This document shows, in pieces, positions 1 through 8,353 of a stretch of DNA of 64,000 nt. How positions within the stretch are numbered: the first letter of the stretch is position 1; each line of letters starts with the position of its first letter. The notes beneath the pieces were generated by a model. It was not told where the DNA came from. It did not search any database and saw only the letters and a program-made list of their open reading frames with translations. This stretch comes from Stygiolobus azoricus (GTDB lineage Archaea > Thermoproteota > Thermoprotei_A > Sulfolobales > Sulfolobaceae): NCBI RefSeq assembly GCF_009729035.1, contig NZ_CP045483.1:1200001-1264000 (forward strand), read 5' to 3'. A program made the position numbers and the translations under genes.

Positions 1-29
1 CTTATTATATTTAGCGGGTATAAGTATTA

Positions 30-85
30 AATTAGAACTAACAATATACCAGGGAGATTCAGCTGGTAAATTGTTAGTTCTAATT
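30..85. repeat. Perfect 16-bp inverted repeat with 24-nt loop
   Basis: The arm at 30-45 (AATTAGAACTAACAAT) is the reverse complement of the arm at 70-85. It lies upstream of the CRISPR effector fragment in apparently non-coding DNA. It could be a transcript hairpin, the end of a small mobile element or a protein-binding site. The function is unknown. Confidence 0.75.
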
Positions 86-247
86 GGTCTTTTCCTCTTA
101 GACTATGCCAGCCGTTGATTAATTTCAAAACATAACAAACTTTTTAACCTCTATGTATCAATATTCTCGTGACGCTGCTCTCCAGAGTTTTTAAAAAGTC
201 AGAGTTCCATTCATTCATCACACACTAGTTTAGAATTATTGGTGAAG

Positions 248-384
248 ATGTTACGAGTGGAGATAGTGCGTACTGAAGCGGGTTATAGAAGTTGAAGGAA
301 AGAGACTTTTTTCTTCAAGTCCCTAAACTGAATAAAGGATTTAGAAAACTCACAAATGACGTTTTACTCACGTTTTACTGCTGA
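248..384 (+). pseudogene. Out-of-frame 5' part of a type III RAMP gene
   Basis: Two short frames precede the open RAMP frame at 356. An ATG at 248 opens a frame (MLRVEIVRTEAGYR) that stops at 293-295. A second frame from about 289 (containing NKGFRKLTNDVLLTFY) runs to a stop at 382-384. Joined in order with the frame at 356-913 they would make a plausible RAMP N-terminus, so the original gene probably began at 248 and has two frameshifts. An 11-bp near-tandem duplication (ACGTTTTACTC then ACGTTTTACTG, 359-380) lies at the second shift. This is inferred from translation only. Confidence 0.4.
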
Positions 385-913
385 CTCAATCATTTCAATG
401 CACGTAGCCATCAACAAGAAGCTTGGCTCTACACAACACGGTATGTTATTCGCTTACGAGTACAAAAAGCTTGGAAACATGTGGGCATTAGCAAAGCCAA
501 GTGAGGTAATAGATGTGATCAAGTCAAGTAAGTTGAAATTAGGGAGGGCTAAGAGCAGGATGAACACTGAGGTCAAGGTAGAAGTCAAGGGAGAGGTGGA
601 ATTGCCAGAACCACAAGGACTGAGCTATTGCCTCTCACAGTGCGTACCAACACTTTTCGGCAAAACTTACTTCACAGTGAAGAAATTACATGAACAGAAA
701 GTGATCATAGGTGACACTTCAGTTTACACTGGTTGGTTCACCAACGACCACATGTCAGGGCTAAAACCAGTGTTCAAGACGTTGAGCGAAGGGACTTTAG
801 TTTTCGTCGAGAATAAGGGAGAGTACGACAAGTTACTCCCAGCTGGGCTTAACTTTATGGTGAGCATAGAAGACCTGAGGTCACTACTCGATAAGGTGAG
901 GGTTAATGGGTAA
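356..913 (+). CDS. Type III CRISPR RAMP protein, probable Cas5-group (Csm4/Csx10-like), N-terminally damaged
   Basis: This 185-residue protein probably belongs to the crRNA-binding backbone of a type III (Csm/Cmr-like) interference complex. The stretch LKLGRAKSRMNTEVKVEV (about residues 62-79) resembles the basic Gly/Arg/Ser segment before a beta strand in Cas5-group RAMPs. The protein is shorter than a normal Csm4 or Csx10, and out-of-frame coding sequence lies immediately upstream from 248, so the true N-terminus is probably lost by frameshift. Its stop overlaps the start of the next RAMP gene (ATG at 906), showing an operon. The association with the next gene and with the CRISPR array 780 bp downstream supports the call. 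The exact subunit is uncertain. Confidence 0.5.
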   Translation: MTFYSRFTADSIISMHVAINKKLGSTQHGMLFAYEYKKLGNMWALAKPSEVIDVIKSSKLKLGRAKSRMNTEVKVEVKGEVELPEPQGLSYCLSQCVPTLFGKTYFTVKKLHEQKVIIGDTSVYTGWFTNDHMSGLKPVFKTLSEGTLVFVENKGEYDKLLPAGLNFMVSIEDLRSLLDKVRVNG

Positions 914-1625
914 AATGGAAGTATACTTGTTTAAGTTAAAGTTCAACACCCCATATGGTCTGAGAGTCGGAGGGCCTAAGGAGAGCATAGACACTTTGAC
1001 AGCCCTGAGAATGGAGGGATATTACGTGATCCCGTGGAGTAGCTGGAAGGGGATCTTCAGAAGGGCTACAGAGATACTTTTCGCTAGCGAAAACCACTTC
1101 AAAGAGCACAGAGAGGAGAAAGTCGATAATCAGAAAGTCGAGGAGTTACTTAAGGCTAGGGGGTTTACGTTGGAAGAAGTGATGAAGGCTAAGAATCTAG
1201 AGTCAAAGTCAGATGAATTACAGAGGTTCATCGCAATGCTCAACTGCCCAATAGAGAGGTTATATGGTAGTGAGTACTTCGCTTCTGCAGTGACTTTCTC
1301 CGACACGTTAATAGACGCGGGGATCAACTTGAGGACACACGCAGTAATCGACAGAGTGACCGGAGGAGTGAGGGAACAACACTTGTTTAAGGAAGAGATA
1401 GTAGATGTGAAGAGCGTAAGCGCAAAGGTTATTGTCAGGGATGGGATTAAAGAGTGGTTAGAGACCTTAAAGTTTCTGAGCCAAGTAGGGACTTTCATAG
1501 GTGGTGGGAAGTCGAGAGGAATAGGTTATGCCGCATTGGACTTAAAGGAGAGCGAGTACGCTAAAATTGACAGCCTCACCGGAAGGCCTAAATTCCAACC
1601 GTTGAGCGACATTATTAAGGGATAG
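906..1625 (+). CDS. Type III CRISPR RAMP protein of the Cas7 group (Csm3/Csm5-like)
   Basis: This 239-residue RAMP-superfamily protein is a likely backbone subunit of a type III CRISPR effector. It has the Cas7-type layout: an N-terminal strand followed by a Gly-containing loop (TPYGLRVGG, about residues 15-23), a segment IPWSSWKGIFRRATE (39-53) like the I-P-x-S-S-x-K-G-x-x-R motif of Csm3/Cmr4, the middle motif LRTHAVIDRVTGGV (139-152), and the C-terminal glycine-rich loop GGGKSRGIGYA (199-209). An acidic residue needed for target-RNA cleavage may be in the middle region but cannot be assigned by eye. The first four codons overlap the previous gene. A T-rich tract (1629-1650) follows the stop and may terminate transcription. 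The array starts 69 bp downstream. Confidence 0.75.
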   Translation: MGKMEVYLFKLKFNTPYGLRVGGPKESIDTLTALRMEGYYVIPWSSWKGIFRRATEILFASENHFKEHREEKVDNQKVEELLKARGFTLEEVMKAKNLESKSDELQRFIAMLNCPIERLYGSEYFASAVTFSDTLIDAGINLRTHAVIDRVTGGVREQHLFKEEIVDVKSVSAKVIVRDGIKEWLETLKFLSQVGTFIGGGKSRGIGYAALDLKESEYAKIDSLTGRPKFQPLSDIIKG

Positions 1626-1694
1626 TTACTCTTTTTTTCTTTCTTTCTCCTACTTCTTGTCCTACTCCCACTCTTTTTACCACAGACCAGAAAT

Positions 1695-2013
1695 CTTTCA
1701 GTTCTTCCTTATTTCGACGCAAGGAGATATTTCATATAAAATTCTTGACTTATCTTTCAGTTCTTCCTTATTTCGACATTTTGGTCAAAGATAACAAATG
1801 TCTTGTGGATGTCTTTCAGTTCTTCCTTATTTCGACTTCTTTCTAAGCGTTTTTCCGCTACGTGGTTTTAATTCTTTCAGTTCTTCCTTATTTCGACCGG
1901 TTCTGGAGCTACAAGGCACGCAGGAGAATAACTTTCAGTTCTTCCTTATTTCGACAGAGAGAGTGAGTTGGTATGAAAAGAGAAAAGTTCTTTCAGTTCT
2001 TCCTTATTTCGAC
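1695..2013 (-). CRISPR. CRISPR array 1: six 24-bp repeats, five spacers
   Basis: Identical 24-bp repeats start at 1695, 1754, 1813, 1874, 1932 and 1990. On the plus strand each begins CTTTCAGTTC and ends TTATTTCGAC. Spacers are 35, 35, 37, 34 and 34 bp. The reverse complement ends in ACTGAAAG, which matches the 8-nt crRNA 5' handle of Sulfolobales repeats, so crRNA is read from the minus strand and the leader should lie above 2013. All repeats are perfect, with no degenerate terminal repeat. The neighbouring RAMP genes are type III; no cas1, cas2 or cas6 gene is in the window. Confidence 0.97.
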
Positions 2014-2300
2014 CGTGCCTCGCCCCTACGTCCTTTCTTTCCTTCATTTTACACTATTCTCTACTAGTAGTGTAGAAATAGTAAGTAATAAGCGTTGCTT
2101 TTCAACAGTGATTAAGGGGGTTAAGTGTAGAAACTATCATTAACCCCTTATTTTTACGTACTTGTTTCAACAGTAAAATTAATAACCCCTATTTAAACTC
2201 TGTAGAAGTCGTAAATCGGGTTAGGCTGTTTTCAACAGTAAAAATGACATCTGTTTGACTAGAATTTTTACTCCTCCCTCATTTTGAGGAGTATAAAATG
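2014..2300 (-). promoter_or_regulatory. Putative leader of CRISPR array 1
   Basis: This AT-rich non-coding stretch follows the repeat that should be leader-proximal if crRNA is made from the minus strand. It contains three copies of a 9-bp word at exact 65-bp spacing (separate entry) and the short dyad ACTCCTC/GAGGAGT (2270-2276 and 2286-2292). No ORF is credible. The leader role is inferred from position and repeat orientation. Confidence 0.5.
2101..2239. repeat. TTCAACAGT repeated three times at exact 65-bp intervals
   Basis: TTCAACAGT starts at 2101, 2166 and 2231. Each copy is preceded by T. The intervening sequences are not alike, apart from GTAGAA words at 2072, 2127 and 2202. The location inside the presumed CRISPR leader suggests binding sites, but the function is unknown. 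Confidence 0.7.
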
Positions 2301-2555
2301 ATTATTAACAAATAAAAAGACAAGAACAGTACTAGACTTTGAATTCACAAAGTATTTTTCAAATTAATCTGAGATAATTTAAACTATCTAATAAACCTTT
2401 CTATTAACGTGTGTAAAGTGTTTGTAGAATAGAAGAATAATGCTAAGAGTAGATGATTTTTAATTTATACAAATAGAAAATTCTTATAATTCTACTAGTT
2501 TTTCCTTTTTTCACGTAATACTGGTTTAGGAAATTAGTATAAGTTTTCTAGCTCG

Positions 2556-2633
2556 GTATTATTTCTAGCTTACTATTGCCTGAGCTTGGATGTTTTCTCA
2601 CCTTACCTACCAGTATTATTTCTAGCTTACTAT
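2556..2633. repeat. 21-bp direct repeat, two copies 57 bp apart
   Basis: A perfect 21-bp sequence (GTATTATTTCTAGCTTACTA plus T) occurs at 2556-2576 and 2613-2633, leaving a 36-bp gap. Repeat length and spacing are CRISPR-like, but the sequence is unrelated to the other arrays in this window and only two copies exist. Confidence 0.7.
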
Positions 2634-3238
2634 CGTGGCAGATTTTCAATTTGGTTGAATATTTTCATGTAGTATATTGACTTCCTCAATCGATTACCGT
2701 TTAAAGAGAGGGAAGAGTAGTGGTTATGTAGCTTCTTAATAATAAAATAGGATCATTTTTCATAGCACGAAATAGTAGATCCCTTTTTATGTTCTGTCAT
2801 GCGAATGCTCAAACTCAGTAGTTAGCCGTTTGGCTCGAAGGATTACTTGTGGAGTGGTTGAGGTATAGGGACAAACGTGATGGTATGACTACACAGTAAC
2901 TAGTTAAGCTGTTAAGGTATAGTACAGCTATGCAGTGTCAACACTCCACTGTTAGCTGGCGTTACACCCCTTCGTGGGTGCTACTCCGTGTAGTGAGGGT
3001 CTGATTACGATGACTTATTGTCAGCAGGGAGTAATCAGTATAACTTGACCGACGGGACTTTATTACAAGTTTGCCAAAACCACCTAATGACTTGGTGATA
3101 AGTTTATTGTTGACTCAATTCTGTTTTGATTTGATTTTGCTCTTCCTCCTCTCGTTTGACAACTTACTGGCTTAGCGGTTACGGTGGTCACTCCTATATA
3201 GTGTTTTTCCCTAGTAAATTTGCGCGTTTGACAGCTTT
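2634..3238. other. Non-coding or decayed stretch
   Basis: No open frame of convincing composition exists on either strand. A GC-richer part at about 2800-3060 could be a decayed gene, but no family is recognisable. Confidence 0.3.
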
Positions 3239-3919
3239 CTATACTGAGATGACCCTAGACACCCTTAAGGCAAGTAAACTCGCAATAGGACTGATAATTG
3301 AGCTACTTGCCATATACGTTATAAACAAGTAGAGAACCCTCTCTTGGCTGGGGATGAAACCGTGGATCAAAGGTGCTATGAACCCGTATGTGAAGAACGG
3401 ATGGACGAAGGAGAATGCGAAACCTAGTAATATCCCTTCTACAATGGCTTTCAAACTCTGCCTGCTCACGTCACTCTCTAAGACACCGAAGAGGTTTCCC
3501 TTAGTCAGGAATATAGCGACGTCCATGAACAGGCCGTAAGTCAACGCGTCCTCGATGAGCCATAAGGGTTCGCCCTCGAAACCGAAGTGCAGAATATCGC
3601 TTATGAGGTCGTAAGTTGTAAATACTGCCATTCCACTCCCCACTTTCCTTACTAAGGCGATCACGATGAATGACGTTATGATCCTGAACCAGAACGGGGG
3701 GTTAATAATAGGGTAAATCCCGTTGGGTAGGAATATCATATCGCCTATCGTGTGGTCGGCAATTGCAACAAAGGCCCCTCCTATACCGATGTAGACCAAG
3801 TCCAAGGTGGTAAACCTGGGCTTACCTTTCCAGACTATTAGTCCAGCTATTATCCCGGCTATGATGAAGTAACCTAGGACTATTGGTAATGGGGTCATTC
3901 CGGGCTTGAGTGATATCAT
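3239..3919 (-). CDS. Polytopic membrane protein, possible ECF-type S component
   Basis: This 226-residue protein has about six hydrophobic segments (roughly residues 10-31, 40-57, 77-95, 128-142, 155-180 and 200-220). The internal stretch FTTLDLVYIGIGGAFVAIAD (37-56), followed by a short loop and GSGMAVFTTYDLISDILHFG (94-113), is reminiscent of small substrate-binding S components of ECF vitamin transporters, although no ECF ATPase or T component is in the window. The start overlaps the stop of the upstream beta-propeller gene by 4 bp (ATGA-type junction, 3916-3919), so the two are co-transcribed and translationally coupled. A plain conserved membrane protein of unknown role is the alternative. 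Confidence 0.5.
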   Translation of the reverse strand: MISLKPGMTPLPIVLGYFIIAGIIAGLIVWKGKPRFTTLDLVYIGIGGAFVAIADHTIGDMIFLPNGIYPIINPPFWFRIITSFIVIALVRKVGSGMAVFTTYDLISDILHFGFEGEPLWLIEDALTYGLFMDVAIFLTKGNLFGVLESDVSRQSLKAIVEGILLGFAFSFVHPFFTYGFIAPLIHGFIPSQERVLYLFITYMASSSIISPIASLLALRVSRVISV

Positions 3920-4893
3920 ATCTTCCTCCCCCTGATAAGTAATGAACCTACCACCACGATGACTATGGCGACTACTATGATTGTCATGTAGGGTAAGAGG
4001 GAAGGTGATTGTATTTTGGTGGTACTGTAGGTAGTCTGTGGTGGGGGAGGTGAGAAATAAGACACCTCGTTAGAGGCGTAGTCCATGACGTAGAGCTGGT
4101 GGTTTTGGGGATCGTAAACTATGCCGTTAGGTGCGTTACCCACGGTGACCAAGGCTACTATACTTCCGTTTATCAAGGCCACTTGGTCGTTGTTATGTGC
4201 TAGGGATATAGCCACTAAGCCGTCATATGGTATATAGACAATCTGGGAGTAACCGTTGATCCCTGCATCACCTACCGGTAGCGTTGTGATGGCTATTACT
4301 TTACCTGTAGTGGCATTGAGGAAGAACACTTGCTGGTCGTAAGTGGCTACAGCTATCTCGTCTGGGGGTACGAAAGTCATTGTGTCCATTCCACTCTCGT
4401 TGAGAGTGAAGTTGTAAACGATCTTAAAGTCTTTTAAGGATATCCCGTAAATCACGTTTGTAGCCACGTCGTAAGCGAGGCCCTGAGGTGAGGGCATTAC
4501 TGTCACGTTGTGTACTATTCCGTTTTTGATGAAGTAGACCTTGTTACCGTCTGAGGCGGTGACTATTACGTACCCGTCAGCGGAACAAATCTCGGGGAAC
4601 TTACCCGTATTGGGTAGTCTGAAAACTTTTATGACATCCCCGTTACTGTTGATTTCAGGGCCCTTTTGGTAGACGATGTAGAAGTCGCCATTGCATTCGG
4701 TTACCTTGAACGGGACTGCTGGGGGGTATGAGGGCAAAGTGATAGTCTTGATTACGGAGTTATTAGATATTACTTGGAGTTGGTTTGCGCTTTGGGCTAC
4801 TATGTATATTTTCCCATTATAGTATACACCGTAGGAGGGACCTGAGGAGGTGCTTATACTCGAGACCGTTATAAGAGTTTTAACCAGCTTCAT
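3916..4893 (-). CDS. Surface beta-propeller (YVTN-like) protein with C-terminal membrane anchor
   Basis: About 325 residues made of repeated four-stranded beta motifs typical of YVTN/NHL-type propellers (for example NGKIYIVAQSANQLQVI, NKVYFIKNGIVHNVTV, HQLYVMDYASNEVSYF). A Pro/Thr/Ser-rich linker (SPPPPQTTYSTTKIQSPS) follows, then a C-terminal transmembrane helix and a basic tail (LLIRGRKI). This layout predicts an extracellular domain anchored by its C-terminus. A start at 4926 is open, but the TATA-like box TTTAAATAT (4931-4939) lies only a few bases before it. Transcription should begin near 4908, so the ATG at 4893 is preferred. It is the first gene of a two-gene operon with the membrane protein at 3239. 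Binding partners are unknown. Confidence 0.65.
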   Translation of the reverse strand: MKLVKTLITVSSISTSSGPSYGVYYNGKIYIVAQSANQLQVISNNSVIKTITLPSYPPAVPFKVTECNGDFYIVYQKGPEINSNGDVIKVFRLPNTGKFPEICSADGYVIVTASDGNKVYFIKNGIVHNVTVMPSPQGLAYDVATNVIYGISLKDFKIVYNFTLNESGMDTMTFVPPDEIAVATYDQQVFFLNATTGKVIAITTLPVGDAGINGYSQIVYIPYDGLVAISLAHNNDQVALINGSIVALVTVGNAPNGIVYDPQNHQLYVMDYASNEVSYFSPPPPQTTYSTTKIQSPSLLPYMTIIVVAIVIVVVGSLLIRGRKI

Positions 4894-5008
4894 TAGTCCC
4901 TTTCCCCGAATTATATGTATGGTCATATATATTTAAACTTATTCATAATATTAATAAACCGTAAAAATTATAGAAATTTAATCCTTTCTGGGTTGTGGTG
5001 TTTTTCTA

Positions 5009-5058
5009 GGTTATGAACCTGCAAGCGAGGGTTCCATCCTCATAGTTCCCACCATAGG
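5009..5058 (-). mobile_element. Solo sequence resembling an IS200/IS605 right end
   Basis: Read on the minus strand, this contains GGTGGGAACTATGAGGATGG then CCTCGCTTGCAGG. It shares most of its bases with 38546-38597 (minus) and part with 36784-36814 (plus). The pattern GGGAAC, stem-loop, G-rich tail resembles the right end of the resident IS605-type element. No transposase gene adjoins it. The remaining parts of 4927-5605 show no coding signal. Confidence 0.4.
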
Positions 5059-5605
5059 TTGGGGGATCTAGCTCGAAGAGTTAATGCAGGGCTTTAGTTC
5101 ATAACGTCAGAGAGGGAAGGAAATCTAGTCACTTAGAGCGCCGTACTAGAAATAATTGAACTGCTTTACTTTCTAAAATTGACTATGCATTTGCGAGGCT
5201 CCCCTTTTAGAAGACGCTGGAGTTAGGGGAAGTATGTTTTTATGAAAAGGGTTGTGTTTAAATCTGTACAAATATTGTTTGTGGTCATAAAGAAGAAGGT
5301 TAGAATATAAGGAGTTGAAACATCACTTATAACTGAAATAAACAAAAATTAAGTTTGACATGAAATTAAAAAGAGAAAAATATAATAATGGAGCTACTAA
5401 TACATTTTTAATAAAGTTATTAAACATTAATAATAAGCGGTTAAACACTGTTAGAATTGATTGAACATATATTGAACATTTTACAAGTATATTAACATAT
5501 ACTAACTAAAGAAAAACTTATTCTTAAGTCCTTACCATATTATACACTCTTTAAAAATTTCCAAAAAACTGTTTGACAACGATATAAGACACTTAAGGAG
5601 TCACA

Positions 5606-5614
5606 TTTAAATAT
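5606..5614 (+). promoter_or_regulatory. TATA box of the pilin-like operon
   Basis: TTTAAATAT is centred about 27 bp before the ATG at 5637, the spacing expected for a leaderless archaeal transcript. Confidence 0.6.
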
Positions 5615-5636
5615 TAGTTAATTATAATTATCAATT

Positions 5637-6161
5637 ATGGAAAATGTACTCAGTGTTTTCATGTTGCTCATAGCGACTATAGTTATTGCTCTAGTAGTTT
5701 TTGCCATAACAGCTGTCTTCTCTGGGTTTATAGCTAATAGTTCGGCTATTTCTAGTTACGCTAGTGATGTAGCTCAAGGTTTATACATCAGCAAGACTGT
5801 AGCTGTAAGCACTGGAAATTATTATTCTATAGTCATAGTACCTACTGATTTCAACTATAATGGGACTATATATTTAACAGCAGTTGCAGTAAACCCATCA
5901 CTGTACGGTAGCAACCAGATTTCACCATACCAAGGTAATTTTACAGTGGAAATTAACGGTACAATACCTACTAGTACTCCTGTCACGCTCTATACAACTT
6001 CTTTACATGAGTTATATGCGGGTAATGTCCCCATTTGGAAAAGTGTTACGGGTGCTACCCAGTTAGTAAGTATCCCTAATGGTTATGACGCAATTGTTTG
6101 GATTTTTATCCCAACTCAGAAGGGTTTGGTGGAGGTGGGTTATGTATGGCTAAAAGATTAA
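5637..6161 (+). CDS. Small pilin-like secreted protein
   Basis: This 174-residue protein begins with a long hydrophobic segment (about residues 4-33, VFMLLIATIVIALVVFAITA) and continues with a polar, Thr/Ser/Asn-rich beta-type domain carrying several N-glycosylation sequons (NGT, NFT). That is the architecture of archaeal type IV pilins and archaellins, although a canonical charged-Gly prepilin peptidase site before the hydrophobic core is not obvious, so a simple N-terminal anchor is possible. The ATG sits 23 bp after a TATA box. Its last 16 bp overlap the next gene, a much larger pilin-like protein, so the two are made together and may form one surface structure. Confidence 0.6.
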   Translation: MENVLSVFMLLIATIVIALVVFAITAVFSGFIANSSAISSYASDVAQGLYISKTVAVSTGNYYSIVIVPTDFNYNGTIYLTAVAVNPSLYGSNQISPYQGNFTVEINGTIPTSTPVTLYTTSLHELYAGNVPIWKSVTGATQLVSIPNGYDAIVWIFIPTQKGLVEVGYVWLKD

Positions 6162-8308
6162 ATAAAGGGTTATCTGAAATAATTGGATATCTTATACTAC
6201 TAGTTCTATTAATTGCAGTATTAGTACCCTTAGGACTTTATTTACTATCACTTCCAACGCAACAAGCCCAGGCACAAGAGAGCGCTAGTAGTTATAAAAA
6301 TCTTGCTGAACAGCAACTTTCTGAGTTTCAGCTCGTGTATAATCCTACAGAACCCTCTCCCGCCCTACCTCCATTGTATTTAGCTTACACTAACGGTAGG
6401 TTATATATTATATTTACCAGTAAGACAAATCCTCCTATACCAGTTGTGATTAAATCTTATTTAATAAATTACAATAATTCACAATGGCTCGTGCTGCCAA
6501 CGCACTTAATAGTAAATTTAAGTGAAGCTAATGCAACTTATGGTTACGATAAGGCAATAGAAATTCCCTTAGCGTCAATTTACAAACTTGATATTAGTAA
6601 AATAGTGACTGTTGCAGTAGTCACCCAATATGGTAATATAATCTACGCCTATCCACCGACGTATTTATCCTTATTAAATCTAGCGGGACTGCTGAAACCA
6701 ACGCTAGCGTTCATTTCAGTAGTTCCCAAGTCATTGACGGTGATACAAAAGCCGCAATTCGAGCAAGTTCCATTGCCTAATAATGGAGAACCATTAGCAA
6801 AGTTCTTGGAGCAGTACGGAGGCACAGTGAGTTTTAACGGGCTATTTGGGTCTCCACTCTTGGCCGCTAGCCCAGGAAATAAAACACTTGAATTGGACTT
6901 GAATTGGTATGGTCCTATAGGGTTCACTACTAACTCATTATTCCCAACAAACTTACCAAATCCACTTGCTAAATTTAACGGATATTTTAACGGCAGTTTT
7001 ACTAACGCTTATCTCGAAATTTCGGGTCAGCTAAGCGGATATTTCGTTTCACCCAACTCAATATCGTTAAACGGAAAGGCTCAAGGTATAACATTAAGTG
7101 GTGGTTTCATTAATGCGACGCTAAAGGACTTAGTAGGTTTCACTGGGAATATAAGTTTCTTACCCGGAAGTTACTACAATTTCCAACTCCCCCCAACGTC
7201 TCAATTTACCCTATCAAATGCTAAAAATGTAAATATAGTAATTGTAAATGTTTCAGTAAATGGTGTATTTAACGGTACCTTCAAGGGGTATGTTAATGGT
7301 AAACCTGAAACTTTAAAGGGTAATAATATAAAAATTTCGGGATTTATCAGTAATGGAACGTTAGTAGGCAATATCAATACAATGTCGTTTAACCAGGTTT
7401 ATATCAGTCAACTGTTAGGAGTTCAGTACCTATACCTAGGAGGATATGTAGCCGGAAATATAGGGGAAGTAGGAGAAATGCGATTAAACTCAGTTATAGC
7501 AAGTGCGAGTATTAGCAGTTCTAAAGTGAGCTATTTAAACGCATCATCAGAATTGACCCCATCCATGATTTTGCCACCAACGTCTTCTTACAACGTCAGT
7601 GTCGATCAGCTGAACGGTGAGGCAATTGTTAATGGTGCTAGTGGTAGTGTTACAACTAGTAGCAACACAGAAGTAGTATTTTACCAAAGTTCTAGTATAC
7701 TTAATCCAGGTCTTTCAGTTCAAGTTTTCGATGGAACTATAGATGGTAATCTATATTTCGAAGCTCCTAACGAGTACATAAAACTAGGGAGTGGACTTTC
7801 ATTCGACATATTATCTATTAATCCTAGGAATATCAATAACAATAATGGGTATATAATACCTGGTCCGTCATCTTCGGGTGAAGTCTCGATTGTTACTCCA
7901 ATAGTTTTGAGATTGCAATTTGAGGTCGAAAACCCAACTAATGTAACAGAAGTATTTACAAGTATGCCCGTAGCATTAAAACTTTATGAGTACTATTCAA
8001 TTGTTAATACACCTAACGAACAAGCCTTCTATGTAAACTATCTTGGAGTTAGTGATGTAATTTTAAATCCACCTCTAGTAGTATCCCCACTACAAAACGT
8101 AACTAAAACGATTACAATCTCAATACCTGTTACTGGGATATTAACACCTAATATTCAAAATATTAATGACGCATCTGTTCTAAATAGTGGTCAAATAGAA
8201 TATATTGAAATGAACATTGGTTTAACTACATCTAATGGGTACACGTTTACAACAGAAATAATAGTGACGCCTTATGCTGTTTACACCTATCCCACTTCAT
8301 TTTCATAA
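6146..8308 (+). CDS. Very large type IV prepilin-like surface protein
   Basis: The chosen start (6146) follows a strong Shine-Dalgarno-like GGAGGTG. It gives 720 residues beginning MAKRLNKGLSEIIGYLILLV, a class III (prepilin) signal: basic n-region, Lys-Gly cleavage site, then a hydrophobic helix of about 20 residues with a glutamate near position +3. The mature part is a long Ser/Thr/Asn-rich beta protein with many NxS/T sequons and internal repeats around NGxFNGTF/NGSFTNA. The ORF is also open back to 6098 in the previous gene, but that start has no support. Archaeal pilins are usually 120-200 residues, so this is an exceptional fusion of a pilin signal with a large extracellular domain. 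Likely roles are adhesion or binding, inferred from architecture. Confidence 0.65.
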   Translation: MAKRLNKGLSEIIGYLILLVLLIAVLVPLGLYLLSLPTQQAQAQESASSYKNLAEQQLSEFQLVYNPTEPSPALPPLYLAYTNGRLYIIFTSKTNPPIPVVIKSYLINYNNSQWLVLPTHLIVNLSEANATYGYDKAIEIPLASIYKLDISKIVTVAVVTQYGNIIYAYPPTYLSLLNLAGLLKPTLAFISVVPKSLTVIQKPQFEQVPLPNNGEPLAKFLEQYGGTVSFNGLFGSPLLAASPGNKTLELDLNWYGPIGFTTNSLFPTNLPNPLAKFNGYFNGSFTNAYLEISGQLSGYFVSPNSISLNGKAQGITLSGGFINATLKDLVGFTGNISFLPGSYYNFQLPPTSQFTLSNAKNVNIVIVNVSVNGVFNGTFKGYVNGKPETLKGNNIKISGFISNGTLVGNINTMSFNQVYISQLLGVQYLYLGGYVAGNIGEVGEMRLNSVIASASISSSKVSYLNASSELTPSMILPPTSSYNVSVDQLNGEAIVNGASGSVTTSSNTEVVFYQSSSILNPGLSVQVFDGTIDGNLYFEAPNEYIKLGSGLSFDILSINPRNINNNNGYIIPGPSSSGEVSIVTPIVLRLQFEVENPTNVTEVFTSMPVALKLYEYYSIVNTPNEQAFYVNYLGVSDVILNPPLVVSPLQNVTKTITISIPVTGILTPNIQNINDASVLNSGQIEYIEMNIGLTTSNGYTFTTEIIVTPYAVYTYPTSFS

Positions 8309-8328
8309 GATACACTTTTTTTAAAGGT

Positions 8329-8353
8329 TGAAAGCCCCCACCTTTAGGGTGGG
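8329..8353 (+). mobile_element. Solo IS200/IS605-type end hairpin
   Basis: CCCCACC and GGTGGGG form a stem around a short TTTA-type loop, as in the CCCTAAAGGG-type palindromes at IS200/IS605 ends, including the element at 13776. It directly adjoins the first decayed CRISPR repeat at 8354. A transcription terminator for the pilin operon is the alternative reading. Confidence 0.45.

Noticed and set aside
1798-2067. 89-residue ORF over CRISPR array 1
   Set aside because: It is only a translation of repeats (FQFFLIST) and spacers; no start context or coding composition.
2072-2239. TTCAACAGT repeats as a second CRISPR array
   Set aside because: The conserved word is only 9 bp and the intervals are 56 bp; no repeat of CRISPR length exists.
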